The position numbers and the translations under genes are program-made. The notes under the pieces were generated by a model, which was not told the DNA's origin, did no database searches, and saw nothing but the letters and a program-made list of their open reading frames with translations. Below are positions 26,896 to 35,979 of a stretch of DNA of 64,000 nucleotides, in pieces; positions within the stretch are counted from its first letter, which is position 1; the number at the start of each line of letters is the position of its first letter. The stretch is from Pyxidicoccus trucidator (GTDB lineage: Bacteria > Myxococcota > Myxococcia > Myxococcales > Myxococcaceae), in contig NZ_JAAIXZ010000009.1 in the NCBI RefSeq assembly GCF_010894435.1, positions 103,242 through 167,241 on the forward strand, written 5' to 3'.

Positions 26896-28047
26896 CTAGC
26901 GCGTGCTGACCTCGTCCTGTGAAAGCCCGTGCCTGCGGGGACGCCCGAGCCCCATCTCGACCATGACCTCGCCGGACACCTTCGCGACCTCCATCAGCTC
27001 TGCCGCCGCGCCCTCTTTGCCGAAGTGCCCGCCGAGCCACCCGCGCAGCTCTGTCGCTAGCTCCCCTGCCGTCTGGTAACGCTTGGCGGGCGAGCGCTGA
27101 AGGAGCTTGCACAGCGGCAGGCGGAGGCTTTGGGGGAGCTTTTCCGTTACCGCTTCCACATCCGCCTGCGTGTACGTCGCCGCGCGCCAGATCGTCGTCT
27201 CGACCGCCGAGTCACAGCCCGCCAGCCGGGCACGGGGGACGGCGCGCTCGACGCGGGCGAGCTGCCTTCGTGAAAGCGTCGCCTTTGCCGCTTCGGAGAC
27301 CCCGTCAGGCGCGTCGAGCAGGTTCTTCCCCGTGGACAGCTCCAGCATGACGAGCCCGAGCATGAAGAGATCCGAACGAGCATCCACGCGACGACCTAGG
27401 AGCATCTCCGGTGAAGCGAAGTAGGCATCCCCCGGCAAGCGGCGCTTGGAGGAAACGACGCGACCGGGTAGCCGGGAGAGTGCGAGACCGAAGTCGGAGA
27501 CCTGTACCCCACCCTCCCAATCGACGAATACGTGCTCCAGGTCGATCGCCCGGTGGACGATGCCGAGCGGGTTCCCCTTTTCGTCCTTCGCTGAGTGCGC
27601 GTGCTCAAGAGCGCTCGCCACCTGCTCGCCGACGTACAGCGTGAAGAACGGAGAGAACCACCGATCGCATTCCGAAATGATCGCGAGCAAGTCGTCGAGC
27701 TTGTGACCGACCGGGTGCTCGGTGATCACGTACCAAGCAGTTTCCGCCTTGTGCAGACCGTGAACGCGAAGGATCCCCGGATGCTCAAGGTACGTGGAAA
27801 GCCGCACCTGCTCTTCCAGCTTCGCCCGTGCCCGGCAGACGCTCCGAGCCTCCCTGCCGCTCGGCAAACCGACCGCCTTGAGCAGCACCTTCCCCCGAGG
27901 GTGGTTCCCCTCAAGCGTCCGGCGCCGCGCGACGAAGAGATTCAGCCCGTGGTGGGCCTCTCCCAAGTCTTCGCGGAACTCGTAGGCATGCGTACCGTCG
28001 TTGAACAGAATCGCCCCCCTGGGGAGCTTGAACTCAATTGCCGGCAT
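26896..28047 (-). CDS. Kinase-fold protein with HRA in place of HRD (probable pseudokinase)
   Basis: A 383-residue Ser/Thr-kinase-like protein. The catalytic loop reads HRAIDLEHV (165-173) where active kinases have HRD, so the catalytic base is missing. DFGLA (near 186) and ASPEM are kept and LLKAV supplies a candidate Lys. The glycine-rich loop is not recognisable (REDLGEAHHGLNLF). No transmembrane helix is seen and the C-terminus is short. The ATG at 28045-28047 has GGGAGG 8 bases upstream. It lies within the tRNA-Glu island next to an apparently active kinase operon. It may be a scaffold or allosteric partner, or use an alternative residue. Confidence 0.85.
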   Translation of the reverse strand: MPAIEFKLPRGAILFNDGTHAYEFREDLGEAHHGLNLFVARRRTLEGNHPRGKVLLKAVGLPSGREARSVCRARAKLEEQVRLSTYLEHPGILRVHGLHKAETAWYVITEHPVGHKLDDLLAIISECDRWFSPFFTLYVGEQVASALEHAHSAKDEKGNPLGIVHRAIDLEHVFVDWEGGVQVSDFGLALSRLPGRVVSSKRRLPGDAYFASPEMLLGRRVDARSDLFMLGLVMLELSTGKNLLDAPDGVSEAAKATLSRRQLARVERAVPRARLAGCDSAVETTIWRAATYTQADVEAVTEKLPQSLRLPLCKLLQRSPAKRYQTAGELATELRGWLGGHFGKEGAAAELMEVAKVSGEVMVEMGLGRPRRHGLSQDEVSTR

Positions 28048-28211
28048 CCTCGATCCTCCCGCCACTCGCGCGGGCACCGGGCCAGCGCGACACAGGAGCA
28101 CGTTACCCAGGGGATGACGGGAATTGGAACTCCCTCACAGGGTGGGGTGTCGCCGCGCGGGCATGAGCCAAAACCGGACCACCTACCCGACACGTCACCC
28201 TGCGGGGACTC

Positions 28212-29996
28212 TCAACGCCATCCGGAAACAGGCTTGCCGTTGGTTCCGTTCCAGGTCTTCCCTGCCGAGTCCTTCAGCTCTTTGGCCGGCACATCCACCA
28301 CGAAGCACACGGGAAGATCGTCCTTTCCAGGCAGCTTCACGCGGTCGTACTTCACGATTACCCGTCCCGGGTCCCCTTCGCGCGTCTTCTCGGGAATGAG
28401 GAAGACCTTCCCGCCAAGGAACCGCGTGCCTGGAGGAGCGACCTGCAATTGCCGAGGGTCAGTGACTCCCTTCGGGACGACTCCAACCACGTCCGTGCCT
28501 GCGGAGAACCAGGGCTTATCTTCCTTCCCCATCCGGTCGTCGATGAGCACCGAAAACCGCTCACCGTCGACCCTCCAGCCAAGTTCTTCCTCCATGGCCT
28601 GCGTTGCACCGGATGGGCACGAGAAAGGTTCGGGCCTGACCTGGACCCCTGGACAACCTGCCGCAAGTGCGGCGACGAGCGGCAGCGCCTTGCACACGTC
28701 CGGCAGGGGGGGCGCCTTCTGGCCGCGTCCGGCTCGCGCCTGCTTCGGGGCTTCGGGTCGCTGGGTCTTCACGGTTGAACCTTCCTTCTGAACGGCGGCA
28801 GTTGACGGGCCTGCGTCCCCTGGAAGCATGGGGGCAGGCGCGGACATATCAGGCGAGACTGTCTTCGGGAGCGCGGAAGGGACGCTAGGGGGCACCGGGC
28901 GCGCGACGACGTGCGGCTCGGCGGTCGGCGCGGGCGCTTCCTGGGGAACGTTCCAGAGGGCCACGACGGCGGCAAGCACGGCGACAGCGGCACCCGCCGC
29001 GAGCTTCCCCAACCTGCGCAGGCGGGGCTTGCCTGTCGCCTCCAACGTAACCGACACCTCACCGTCGGCGGGCTCGGGCTGCCGCTGTTCCGAAGGTGGA
29101 TGCACTGGCGCCGTGTAGTCCGCCCCCGGGTCCGCTTGAAGTTCCGCCAGCTCCCGGCGAAGCACTTCCGTATCAACGGGGCGCCGCTCGGGATCGCGGG
29201 ACAGCATGGATTCGACAAGGTCGCTGAGCGCTGCGGGGACGCGAGCGTTCACCACCTTTGCAGCTAGAGGCGCGGCAATCGGGTGGTTGAGGGTGAAGCG
29301 ATCTCGGAGCTGAGTCGGCCGCGCGTCGGTCAGCAACTCATAGAGCATCGCGCCTAACGCGAAGATTTCGTCGGCCACCTGGAAGGCGTATCGCGCCCGG
29401 TGCTCGTCTATGTGCTCCCTCAGAAACCGGAATTGCTCAGGCGCGCGGAAACGGTCTGTGCCGGGGGGCAGCCCCTTATCGGTCAATTCATCCGCTTGGC
29501 CGTGAGTCGCACAGCTAAAATCAATGATGACCGGCTCTCCGTCGCTCTTCCGAATCAGCACGTTTTCGAGCTTCAAGTCGCGGTGAAGAATGCCTTTGCT
29601 GTGCATGTAAGCCAGCGCCGAAGCGAGCTTCACGAACACGCTCAGAATCTCGTGCGCGGTTGGGTGCTTGCGTTCCTTCCACTCTCCGAGCGTCCAGCCG
29701 TCTACGTAATCCAGCACAAGGAACACGTTCCCTGTTTCCGCGTACCCGAACCCGCGAGGACTGATGATGTTCTGATGGCTCAGCGTCAGCAGAATCGCCA
29801 ACTCACGCACAACGCGGGCATGGGTTTTCTTTTCGTCCCCGCTGGCGTCGCGGTGTCGCGCGAGCTTGAGCGCGTGTGGCCTGCCGTTCTTCTCGACAAG
29901 GTAGACGACAGCAAACCCGCCGTTACCTAGTTCCTTCACGACGTGCCATCCGTCAATCACCGTGCCGGAAGGCAGGCGGATTAAGCTCAAAGTCAT
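28212..29996 (-). CDS. Membrane-anchored Ser/Thr kinase, DFS variant
   Basis: A 594-residue kinase with GNGGFAVVY (24-32), Lys44, HRDLKLEN (138-145) and a metal-binding loop reading DFS (159-161) for DFG. The Asp is kept, so activity is plausible. After the kinase domain a single transmembrane segment (near 335-350) leads to a Pro-rich linker and a folded C-terminal domain of about 160 residues, presumably periplasmic. Its ATG overlaps the stop of the DUF2381-type gene (ATGA, 29993-29996), so the two are translationally coupled. Confidence 0.9.
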   Translation of the reverse strand: MTLSLIRLPSGTVIDGWHVVKELGNGGFAVVYLVEKNGRPHALKLARHRDASGDEKKTHARVVRELAILLTLSHQNIISPRGFGYAETGNVFLVLDYVDGWTLGEWKERKHPTAHEILSVFVKLASALAYMHSKGILHRDLKLENVLIRKSDGEPVIIDFSCATHGQADELTDKGLPPGTDRFRAPEQFRFLREHIDEHRARYAFQVADEIFALGAMLYELLTDARPTQLRDRFTLNHPIAAPLAAKVVNARVPAALSDLVESMLSRDPERRPVDTEVLRRELAELQADPGADYTAPVHPPSEQRQPEPADGEVSVTLEATGKPRLRRLGKLAAGAAVAVLAAVVALWNVPQEAPAPTAEPHVVARPVPPSVPSALPKTVSPDMSAPAPMLPGDAGPSTAAVQKEGSTVKTQRPEAPKQARAGRGQKAPPLPDVCKALPLVAALAAGCPGVQVRPEPFSCPSGATQAMEEELGWRVDGERFSVLIDDRMGKEDKPWFSAGTDVVGVVPKGVTDPRQLQVAPPGTRFLGGKVFLIPEKTREGDPGRVIVKYDRVKLPGKDDLPVCFVVDVPAKELKDSAGKTWNGTNGKPVSGWR

Positions 29997-30889
29997 CGGT
30001 CGCCCTCCGTAAAGCGAACATCCGGAATCACGAGGCTACGCCCACCCGAACCGCGCACCTCCAAAGCGAAGACCTCGCCCGTGCTCGCCGGCAACGTGTC
30101 CGCAACGGCGAGCACCCGCAGCGATGCCCCCGGAGCAATCTCCCCGTTGCCGACTGTCACAAGCCGGGCCCGCAGCGTGACACCCCGCCTGCCCGTAAAA
30201 ATCGCCTCGCGCGGCGTCCACGATTGCCGACCGGCTGAGTTCCAGATCACCACGTTCACCAGCGCCCACTTAGCCCCGCGAAATGACCTCCCTGGTTCTG
30301 AACGCAAGCCCCGCGTCTCGTCCTGAGCCGAGGGAACCGTGCCCGCTTGAACGCCGCTCTCGTCGACGTAGCCGAGCAGCACGAAGTCTTCGGGCCTGGG
30401 AGGGGGGCGCGGCGCTTCGGCGGGGCAGGCGGCTGCCGGCGGCTCGCGGCGTTCCACGTCGATCCGTGCGTCCGCTTCGGCAGGGTCGGTCACGAGCACG
30501 AACGCCGCCCGTGCCGGTGCGCGCCCGTCCGCGAACAGAACCGCAAGCTCGTGTCGCTCGCCCGGCCGGAGATCCTCCACGGGCTGCACGATGATCGAGC
30601 GCTTGCCCACGTCGAGAACTCGGATACGCGATCCGTTGCCCGGAACCGCCGCCGTGTCGACCGTGAGCGGCTGCTCGTCAACCGTCAGCGTGCTTTCCGC
30701 GATCGCCGTCGGAAAGAACAGCAACGTCGGCGCTGCCGCTTCGACGCGAATCTCGGGCAGCGGTTCGGCCGGGTTCACGACGACAGCGACCGGCCGCTGC
30801 CGCGCCGCGCGCCCCGGTGCCGCATCAGCTCGCGGCGCAGCTCCCCCCAGCAGCGCGAGCACAAGGGCCAATCTAACAGGTTGCAGCAA
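29993..30889 (-). CDS. DUF2381 (TIGR02268) family secreted protein
   Basis: A 298-residue protein resembling the myxobacterial paralogous family DUF2381/TIGR02268, recalled from sequence pattern (signal peptide; two beta-rich halves; a region with GAKWALVNVVIWN). Family members are commonly encoded beside Ser/Thr kinases; the function is unknown. The start is TTG at 30887-30889 with GGAGG 10 bases upstream. The signal peptide is residues 1 to about 23 (LALVLALLGGAAPRADA). It overlaps the following kinase gene by 4 bases, suggesting a periplasmic partner of that kinase. Confidence 0.75.
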   Translation of the reverse strand: MLQPVRLALVLALLGGAAPRADAAPGRAARQRPVAVVVNPAEPLPEIRVEAAAPTLLFFPTAIAESTLTVDEQPLTVDTAAVPGNGSRIRVLDVGKRSIIVQPVEDLRPGERHELAVLFADGRAPARAAFVLVTDPAEADARIDVERREPPAAACPAEAPRPPPRPEDFVLLGYVDESGVQAGTVPSAQDETRGLRSEPGRSFRGAKWALVNVVIWNSAGRQSWTPREAIFTGRRGVTLRARLVTVGNGEIAPGASLRVLAVADTLPASTGEVFALEVRGSGGRSLVIPDVRFTEGDR

Positions 30890-30951
30890 AGGTGCATGAC
30901 CTCCTGAGACGGCACCCTAGCATCGCCTGCGCCCGCGCAGCGCCCCCTTCC

Positions 30952-31356
30952 CTACGGCTGGGAACCTGGCCCCGCGCCCCGGTACGGGGTGCAAAGTGCA
31001 GCCCGACCGCCGATCTCCGGGAAGCGGTCATAGGCCCGCAGGAGAGCGTCCAGGTGGGCGGGGTTTGTCCAGGTCAAGCGGCGAATCCGTGAGCTGCACG
31101 ACCCAGCCGCCCGATGACGTGCGCCGGCCCGTGAAAGCAGATCCGCGTCCCGAGCCAGGTCCGGGAACCCGACGGCGCGTGCGGCAGCGGCAGACCAATA
31201 GTCCAGCCACCCCAGGCGATGCGGGCTCTCAAGAGAGAGACTCGATGTCCTCGCGGAGCTTGAGCGCTGGCAACCCGCGCGGCGAGACTCCCGGCTTACG
31301 TCGGGGATAGACCGTCTGGCGCGACATTTCCACGTCAGCGCTGAACGGCGTCTCAT
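30952..31356 (-). pseudogene. DUF5953-like gene remnant with two compensating frameshifts
   Basis: One frame reads WLDYWSAAAARAVGFPDLARDADLLSRA and later NPAHLDALLRAYDRFPEIGGRA. The joining segment SGGWVVQLTDSPLDLD is in a different frame. A one-base loss near 31131 and a one-base gain near 31060-31065 would restore one continuous protein. The restored sequence resembles a myxobacterial family I recall as DUF5953. The N-terminal part of the family also seems to be missing. The rest of the 30890-31501 interval shows no other gene. Confidence 0.55.
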
Positions 31357-31501
31357 GACCCAAAATTGCTGATAGCGCGTGGACCGCTGGCCCCTGCGGT
31401 CGGTAACATGCGCGGGGCTTTCAGGGCGCGGCAGCCGAGCGGGAGCATGCCCAAGAGCAAATGCCGCATAAACTCAGCGTCACACCGCTTCCGAGCGCAC
31501 A

Positions 31502-32617
31502 ATGATCGACCGCGACAAGGAACTCAGGCAAAGATTGAAGCAGTGGAGAGCATACAACTGGGAGGCCGAAAGCTTCTTGAAGGTAGTGGATAGCCTATTG
31601 GCCGGTGGCTGCGCAGGAGTAATGGAAAAGCTGGAAGATGAATCTTCAAGAATTGACCATACTCCGAAAAAGTTCCGCAATCTATGGTCGGAGTTTAAAA
31701 TTGCCGAGGTGCTCATGCTCGCTGGGCACAAGGTCACGCTGCTAGGGGAGCACAAGCCCGACATCGAAACATTTCGAGACGGACGCAGGACCTTTGTCGA
31801 GGTTGCGCGAAAGTCTGCCGACGACGGTCTCTCCAGTATTTATGATCCCGACAGCTTGGTTTCTCGCGTGCTTGCGAATCTGCCCGTGCGAATCCAATTC
31901 CGCAGTGCTTCAGACATGGGCGCTCCAGCAATCAGTCGTGTGCAACGTTCGGGGCGCGAAGAACGGGTTCGGAGACTTGAGGAGTGGCTGGTGGATCAGC
32001 TCAAATCTCTAGACCTAGATGCTCTACCGGTGACTCTCAAAGGGGATGGGGTTGAAGTTGAGATCGAGCGGCATTCGGAAACCCCGGGATACTTCAGGGG
32101 CGGGACATCAGACGTATTCATGGTGCCAGAGGATGAAGCCAAGGCTAATCTGCGGCGCGAAGTGAGGATCAAGAACACGAAACACCCACAAGTTCGCGCA
32201 AGCAATCCGGATGCATGCTTTGTTGTTGCATTGGACATCGAGGAGCCATTTTTTCAGCCGTTCCTCTTGTTGTCCTCCCTCTATGGGCCTTTGATGCACT
32301 TGTCGGATAAACACAGGAGTTGCCGGCGTGTTCCTGGCTCTTACGAGTCCAAGTTGCTGGATGCGCGGCGCATCGGCTGGGGCGAAGGCTTGGACGCGCT
32401 AGAGCTAGAGATTGGCACTGCGCCGACATGGCCGGAGTCGATTGGGTTGTTTTTAGAGGATGAACTCTGCGGAGTCGATGGCGTTCTTGCGTTGCATTAC
32501 ACCAACGCAACTCAGCTTGTTCCGAACTTCTTTAGCGGGAATCAGAAGACACTAGGCATGCGCGACTGGTTTCCGTTTCCAAAAACACTTTATGGCCTTG
32601 CCCCGGGGAATCCCTGA
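31502..32617 (+). CDS. AT-richer hypothetical protein with possible PD-(D/E)xK-like core
   Basis: A 371-residue protein of unknown family. Its DNA is visibly richer in A/T, with codon choices unlike its neighbours, which suggests recent transfer. Residues ~58-105 read as helix, strand, PDIETF, strand and VEVARK, which resembles a PD-(D/E)xK nuclease core with Glu then a displaced Lys. This is suggestive only. No signal peptide or transmembrane segment is seen. It lies inside the tRNA-Glu island near the integrase remnant, a common position for defence genes. It has no obvious operon partner. Confidence 0.7.
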   Translation: MIDRDKELRQRLKQWRAYNWEAESFLKVVDSLLAGGCAGVMEKLEDESSRIDHTPKKFRNLWSEFKIAEVLMLAGHKVTLLGEHKPDIETFRDGRRTFVEVARKSADDGLSSIYDPDSLVSRVLANLPVRIQFRSASDMGAPAISRVQRSGREERVRRLEEWLVDQLKSLDLDALPVTLKGDGVEVEIERHSETPGYFRGGTSDVFMVPEDEAKANLRREVRIKNTKHPQVRASNPDACFVVALDIEEPFFQPFLLLSSLYGPLMHLSDKHRSCRRVPGSYESKLLDARRIGWGEGLDALELEIGTAPTWPESIGLFLEDELCGVDGVLALHYTNATQLVPNFFSGNQKTLGMRDWFPFPKTLYGLAPGNP

Positions 32618-32746
32618 CGTGATCCGCTAGTACTACGTGGCCATTTCGGGTACGGCCCAAGGGAGACTCCCCCCCGGAGGATCGCCGCGTTCCGAGGGAA
32701 GAAACCCAATAGCGCTAAGTTTGGATGAACACCTGCGGCTCAAGGC

Positions 32747-33292
32747 TCAAGGCTTCCGCATTAGAAGGAGACCGCTGAGCATGGCGAGGAGGGCCTGAGC
32801 ATCATCACGGGTCCACTCGCTGGCGAGGCTGTGTGCTGCAAGGTGAGCCACCTGATGCAGATGATGCCGGAGGTGATCCAATCGCTGCGCCTTGGTTCTC
32901 AGCTTCTTATCCGGTGGGCCAAATTCTTCCTTTTCGATTTCGTCCCGCCAAATCTCAAGTGCCAGCCGGATGGAAGCAATACACCCTTTCCACCCGGTCT
33001 CTCCGCCTTGATCGAAGAACCTGCGCGCGTCGAGCGTAGCGTGCCAGACCTTATCCCACGGAGCCGGACGGGCCGGAGGCAGTGGCATCTCGATCAGGAT
33101 GTTCTCAGCCACCTTCAGTTCACGAAGCAGTTCAACCCATTTTTCGCGTGGATAACACACGCGCAGTTGATTTCGCGCCGGTATCGGTGGCGCTGATGCA
33201 AATGTCACGTAACGATCCGGTGCGAGCTTTTGGAGGTGTGAGACTTCGGCAAGGCAGTTCAACACCAGCACAGGCGGTTGACCGTTTCTCAT
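32747..33292 (-). CDS. Hypothetical protein, probably truncated at the N-terminus
   Basis: A 181-residue frame not recognised. The reading frame continues upstream of the ATG as sensible sequence (ALAQFEQ) until a stop at about 33314-33316, next to the broken end of the integrase gene. The original gene was therefore probably longer and lost its 5' end at the same junction. The C-terminal half is His-rich and helical (LDHLRHHLHQVAHLAAHSLA). Whether it is still expressed is unknown. Confidence 0.5.
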   Translation of the reverse strand: MRNGQPPVLVLNCLAEVSHLQKLAPDRYVTFASAPPIPARNQLRVCYPREKWVELLRELKVAENILIEMPLPPARPAPWDKVWHATLDARRFFDQGGETGWKGCIASIRLALEIWRDEIEKEEFGPPDKKLRTKAQRLDHLRHHLHQVAHLAAHSLASEWTRDDAQALLAMLSGLLLMRKP

Positions 33293-33296
33293 CTGC

Positions 33297-34040
33297 TCAA
33301 ACTGAGCGAGCGCTTAGCCGATGCTCCGTCATCCCAGCAGTGAGCGACTGGCCGTCCCCCCGGCAGAACACGTAAGGGCCGCACAGGTGGCGGTGTCCCT
33401 TGAGCGCGTCCACCGCTGAGCCCGGCAGGTCCACCGTTCTTTCCCGTCCCCCCTTCGGCAGCCACGTCACACCCTGCCAGATAGTGCGCCGAACCTTGAG
33501 CTTGCCGCGCTGCAAGTCCAGGTCGCCCCACTGGAGTCCGATCAACTCCCCATGCCGCAGCCCCGTCTTGAGTGCCAACAGGATAAACGTTCGCCACTCC
33601 GGCTCAGCGGCGTTGATCAAGCGCTCGGCCTCCTCGAAGGTGAGGAAGTCGAAGACGGGCTTCTCCGTCCGGAAGAGCTTCACGCGCGGGATGTGGGCGA
33701 TGACGCCCTGTTCCTGCGCCAGTGCGAGCAGCTTGTGCAGCACCGTGAGCACGTTGTTGATGGACTTGAGGCTCAGCAGCTTCGGGCCAGTGCCCTTGCG
33801 CTTGCGGAGGGCTGCCCGCGTGGGGGCGTCCTTCCGGGCGCGTGCGCCTGACGGCTTCTTACGCATGGCGGCCTTGAAGTCCTCGATCTCCGCAGGGCCG
33901 ATGGCGTCCAGGGCCATGCTCCCGAAGGCGGGCACGAGGTGGTCATCAAGGATCTGCCGCTTGGTGACGACGCTGGAGTACTTGTTGTTGTTCTCGCTGT
34001 ACATGATGAAGCGCGGGACGAAATCCCCGCGGGTGAGGGT
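33297..34040 (-). pseudogene. Truncated tyrosine recombinase (phage-type integrase)
   Basis: Integrase sequence runs from about LTRGDFVPRF (near 34040) through an N-terminal SAM-like core-binding domain to the catalytic domain. The first catalytic Arg is present (TGLRHGELIGLQW), as is the beta-hairpin Lys (LPKGGRERTVDLP). The frame stops at 33297 before the HxxR, H/W and Tyr nucleophile boxes, so it cannot be active. The N-terminal end is also lost: upstream, the DNA is the duplicated tail of an LVIVD gene on the opposite strand. It was probably the integrase of the surrounding island or of an earlier element. Confidence 0.85.
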
Positions 34041-34089
34041 GTACGTCGTGGACTCCGCGCGCGGCCTGCTCATCTTCAACGAGCTGTAG
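34040..34089 (+). repeat. 50-base copy of the LVIVD gene 3' end (other copy 35930-35979)
   Basis: Bases 34040-34089 match 35930-35979 with three differences and encode the same tail (SARGLLIFNEL, stop). It is the remnant of a second LVIVD gene whose 5' portion has been replaced by the integrase region. Confidence 0.85.
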
Positions 34090-34281
34090 GCGCGCATCCG
34101 TCCAGGGGCATGCTGCAATGACGGGACCAACGGGGACGGGAGGGCAAGGATTCGACGCTCGCGACAGGGTTCTGTCACCACGCCGCAACCATCTCCCGGC
34201 CCGGTGAGGATTTCGGAGCTCGAGCGCGCTTGGAAAAGGGGCCCCACCTTTCGTGGGTGTCCCCTGCTCGAGAGGTTCACG

Positions 34282-35979
34282 ATGACGTCCCCCCCGCGCC
34301 ATGCCCTGGTGCTGCTCTCCACCTGTGTCGTGCTGCTGTCCACCTTCGCCGGCTGCGACGACGACCCGGGCCCCACGCCCGATGCCGGTACCCAGGTTCC
34401 TCCCGCGGACTCCGGCCCCCCCGACTCCGGTACGCCAGACGCGGGCCCCGAGGCGCCGTGGGACGGCGGCTACACCGTGCTGGAGGATCACGGGGACTGG
34501 ATCAACCGGGGCCACTTCTCGCCGTGCCGCTTCAACCCGGAGGGAGACCCCACCACCATCAAGTGCGAAGACCTGTCCCGCTACGACGTGTCGCAGTGCG
34601 ACCCGGAGGCGCTCGCGCAGTTGGAGCCGCACGGCATCTACCTGGCCGACATGCTCGGTGAGCGCCGGCTGTCCGATGGCGGCACCTCCGTCATCCAAGA
34701 CGGCATCGGCTTCATGCTCAGCTCCGACGGCGGGGCGAGCACGATGGTCGGCAAGCCACTGCTGACCCGGAATACGGACGGAGGGAGCTTCTTCCTCGTC
34801 GGCAGATTCACCAACGCCTTCAACGGAGCCGTCACCGTCGCCTCGATCGCCGGCTGCCAGGTGCCCTCCTCCGGCCTCATCACCGGCTGCTACGCGCGCT
34901 GCACCAACGGGCAGCTCGTCCGGTCCGGCACCTTCGAAGCCCACCGCCTGCCATCACACCGGGGCGAGGGCGAGTCCTCGGGCGGCCTGCGCCCCATCTC
35001 CGAATACGATATCGAGCTGGGCGCCCCCGCGGACGTCTACGTCACGAAGAACCACGCGTATGTCGTCTCCGTCAACAAGGTCTACGGCGGCAGCGCCGGT
35101 GGGCTCACCGTCCTCGACGTGAGTGACAGGGCGCACCCCCTCTTCAAGGCCTCCATCAGCCTGCCGGGTGACGGGAACTGGAATGGGGTGTGGGCCAAGG
35201 ACGATGCGCTCTACATCGCCGGCAACAGGTCGGGGGTCCTCGTCTATGACATCTCCAACCCCGCGCAGCCTGAGTACGTGCGCCACCTGCCCGCGGGAGA
35301 GTACGGGGCGCACACCGTGCTGGTGGATGGAAACCGGCTGTATGCCATGTCGATGAGTGGGGCGGTGACGTTCGTGTTCGACGTCACCACGCCGCTCGCC
35401 CCCGTGCTGCGCCAGCGCATCAACGTGCCGTCGGAGTCCCCCTACGCCGGCGCGCATGACGCCTTCCCGTACGAGGGGCGCCTCTACATCAGCAATGGCT
35501 ACGGCGGCTACGCCGTCATGGATGTCACCGACCTCGACAATGTGCGGCACCTGGGCCAGTACATCCACGGCTTCGAGGTCTTCGCGCACCACAGCGCGGT
35601 GGGCACCTTCGCCGGGCGCACCCTCGCGTTCGAGGGCACCGAGTACGGCGGCTCGCACCTGCGCGTGCTGGACGTCACCGACCCCGCGCACATCGTGAAG
35701 ATTGGCGAGTTCCGCCTCAGCCCCGTCACGTCCATCCACAACATCATCCTCAAGGGCCACCGGCTCTACATCGCCTGGTACCACGAGGGCGTGCGCGTGC
35801 TGGACGTGTCCAACCCCACGAAGCCGCGCCAGGTGGCGCACTACAACACCGTCCGCGATGGCGACTTCGGCCGGACGGACAACCTCTTCGAGGGCACCTT
35901 CGGCATCCGCGTGCCCGGCGACGGGTACGTGTACGCCGCGGACTCCGTGCGCGGCCTGCTCATCTTCAACGAGCTGTAG
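34282..35979 (+). CDS. LVIVD-repeat lipoprotein
   Basis: A 565-residue surface or periplasmic lipoprotein. The signal peptide ends with lipobox FAGC (Cys near residue 24), followed by an Asp/Pro/Gly-rich linker. From about 230 on it is a beta-propeller-like array of LVIVD-type repeats (GLTVLDVSDRAHP; GVLVYDISNPAQP; FVFDVTTPLAP; AVMDVTDL; LRVLDVTDPAH; GVRVLDVSNPTKP). The start at 34282 has GAGAGG upstream and begins the signal peptide directly; the frame to 34204 adds a non-signal extension. The function is unknown; such repeats are usually binding scaffolds. A remnant of a paralogue sits just upstream. Confidence 0.85.
   Translation: MTSPPRHALVLLSTCVVLLSTFAGCDDDPGPTPDAGTQVPPADSGPPDSGTPDAGPEAPWDGGYTVLEDHGDWINRGHFSPCRFNPEGDPTTIKCEDLSRYDVSQCDPEALAQLEPHGIYLADMLGERRLSDGGTSVIQDGIGFMLSSDGGASTMVGKPLLTRNTDGGSFFLVGRFTNAFNGAVTVASIAGCQVPSSGLITGCYARCTNGQLVRSGTFEAHRLPSHRGEGESSGGLRPISEYDIELGAPADVYVTKNHAYVVSVNKVYGGSAGGLTVLDVSDRAHPLFKASISLPGDGNWNGVWAKDDALYIAGNRSGVLVYDISNPAQPEYVRHLPAGEYGAHTVLVDGNRLYAMSMSGAVTFVFDVTTPLAPVLRQRINVPSESPYAGAHDAFPYEGRLYISNGYGGYAVMDVTDLDNVRHLGQYIHGFEVFAHHSAVGTFAGRTLAFEGTEYGGSHLRVLDVTDPAHIVKIGEFRLSPVTSIHNIILKGHRLYIAWYHEGVRVLDVSNPTKPRQVAHYNTVRDGDFGRTDNLFEGTFGIRVPGDGYVYAADSVRGLLIFNEL

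Noticed and set aside
33982..34376. Integrase open frame taken back to 34376
   Set aside because: The first ~110 codons translate antisense to the LVIVD tail copy and intergenic DNA. Integrase-like sequence only begins near 34040.
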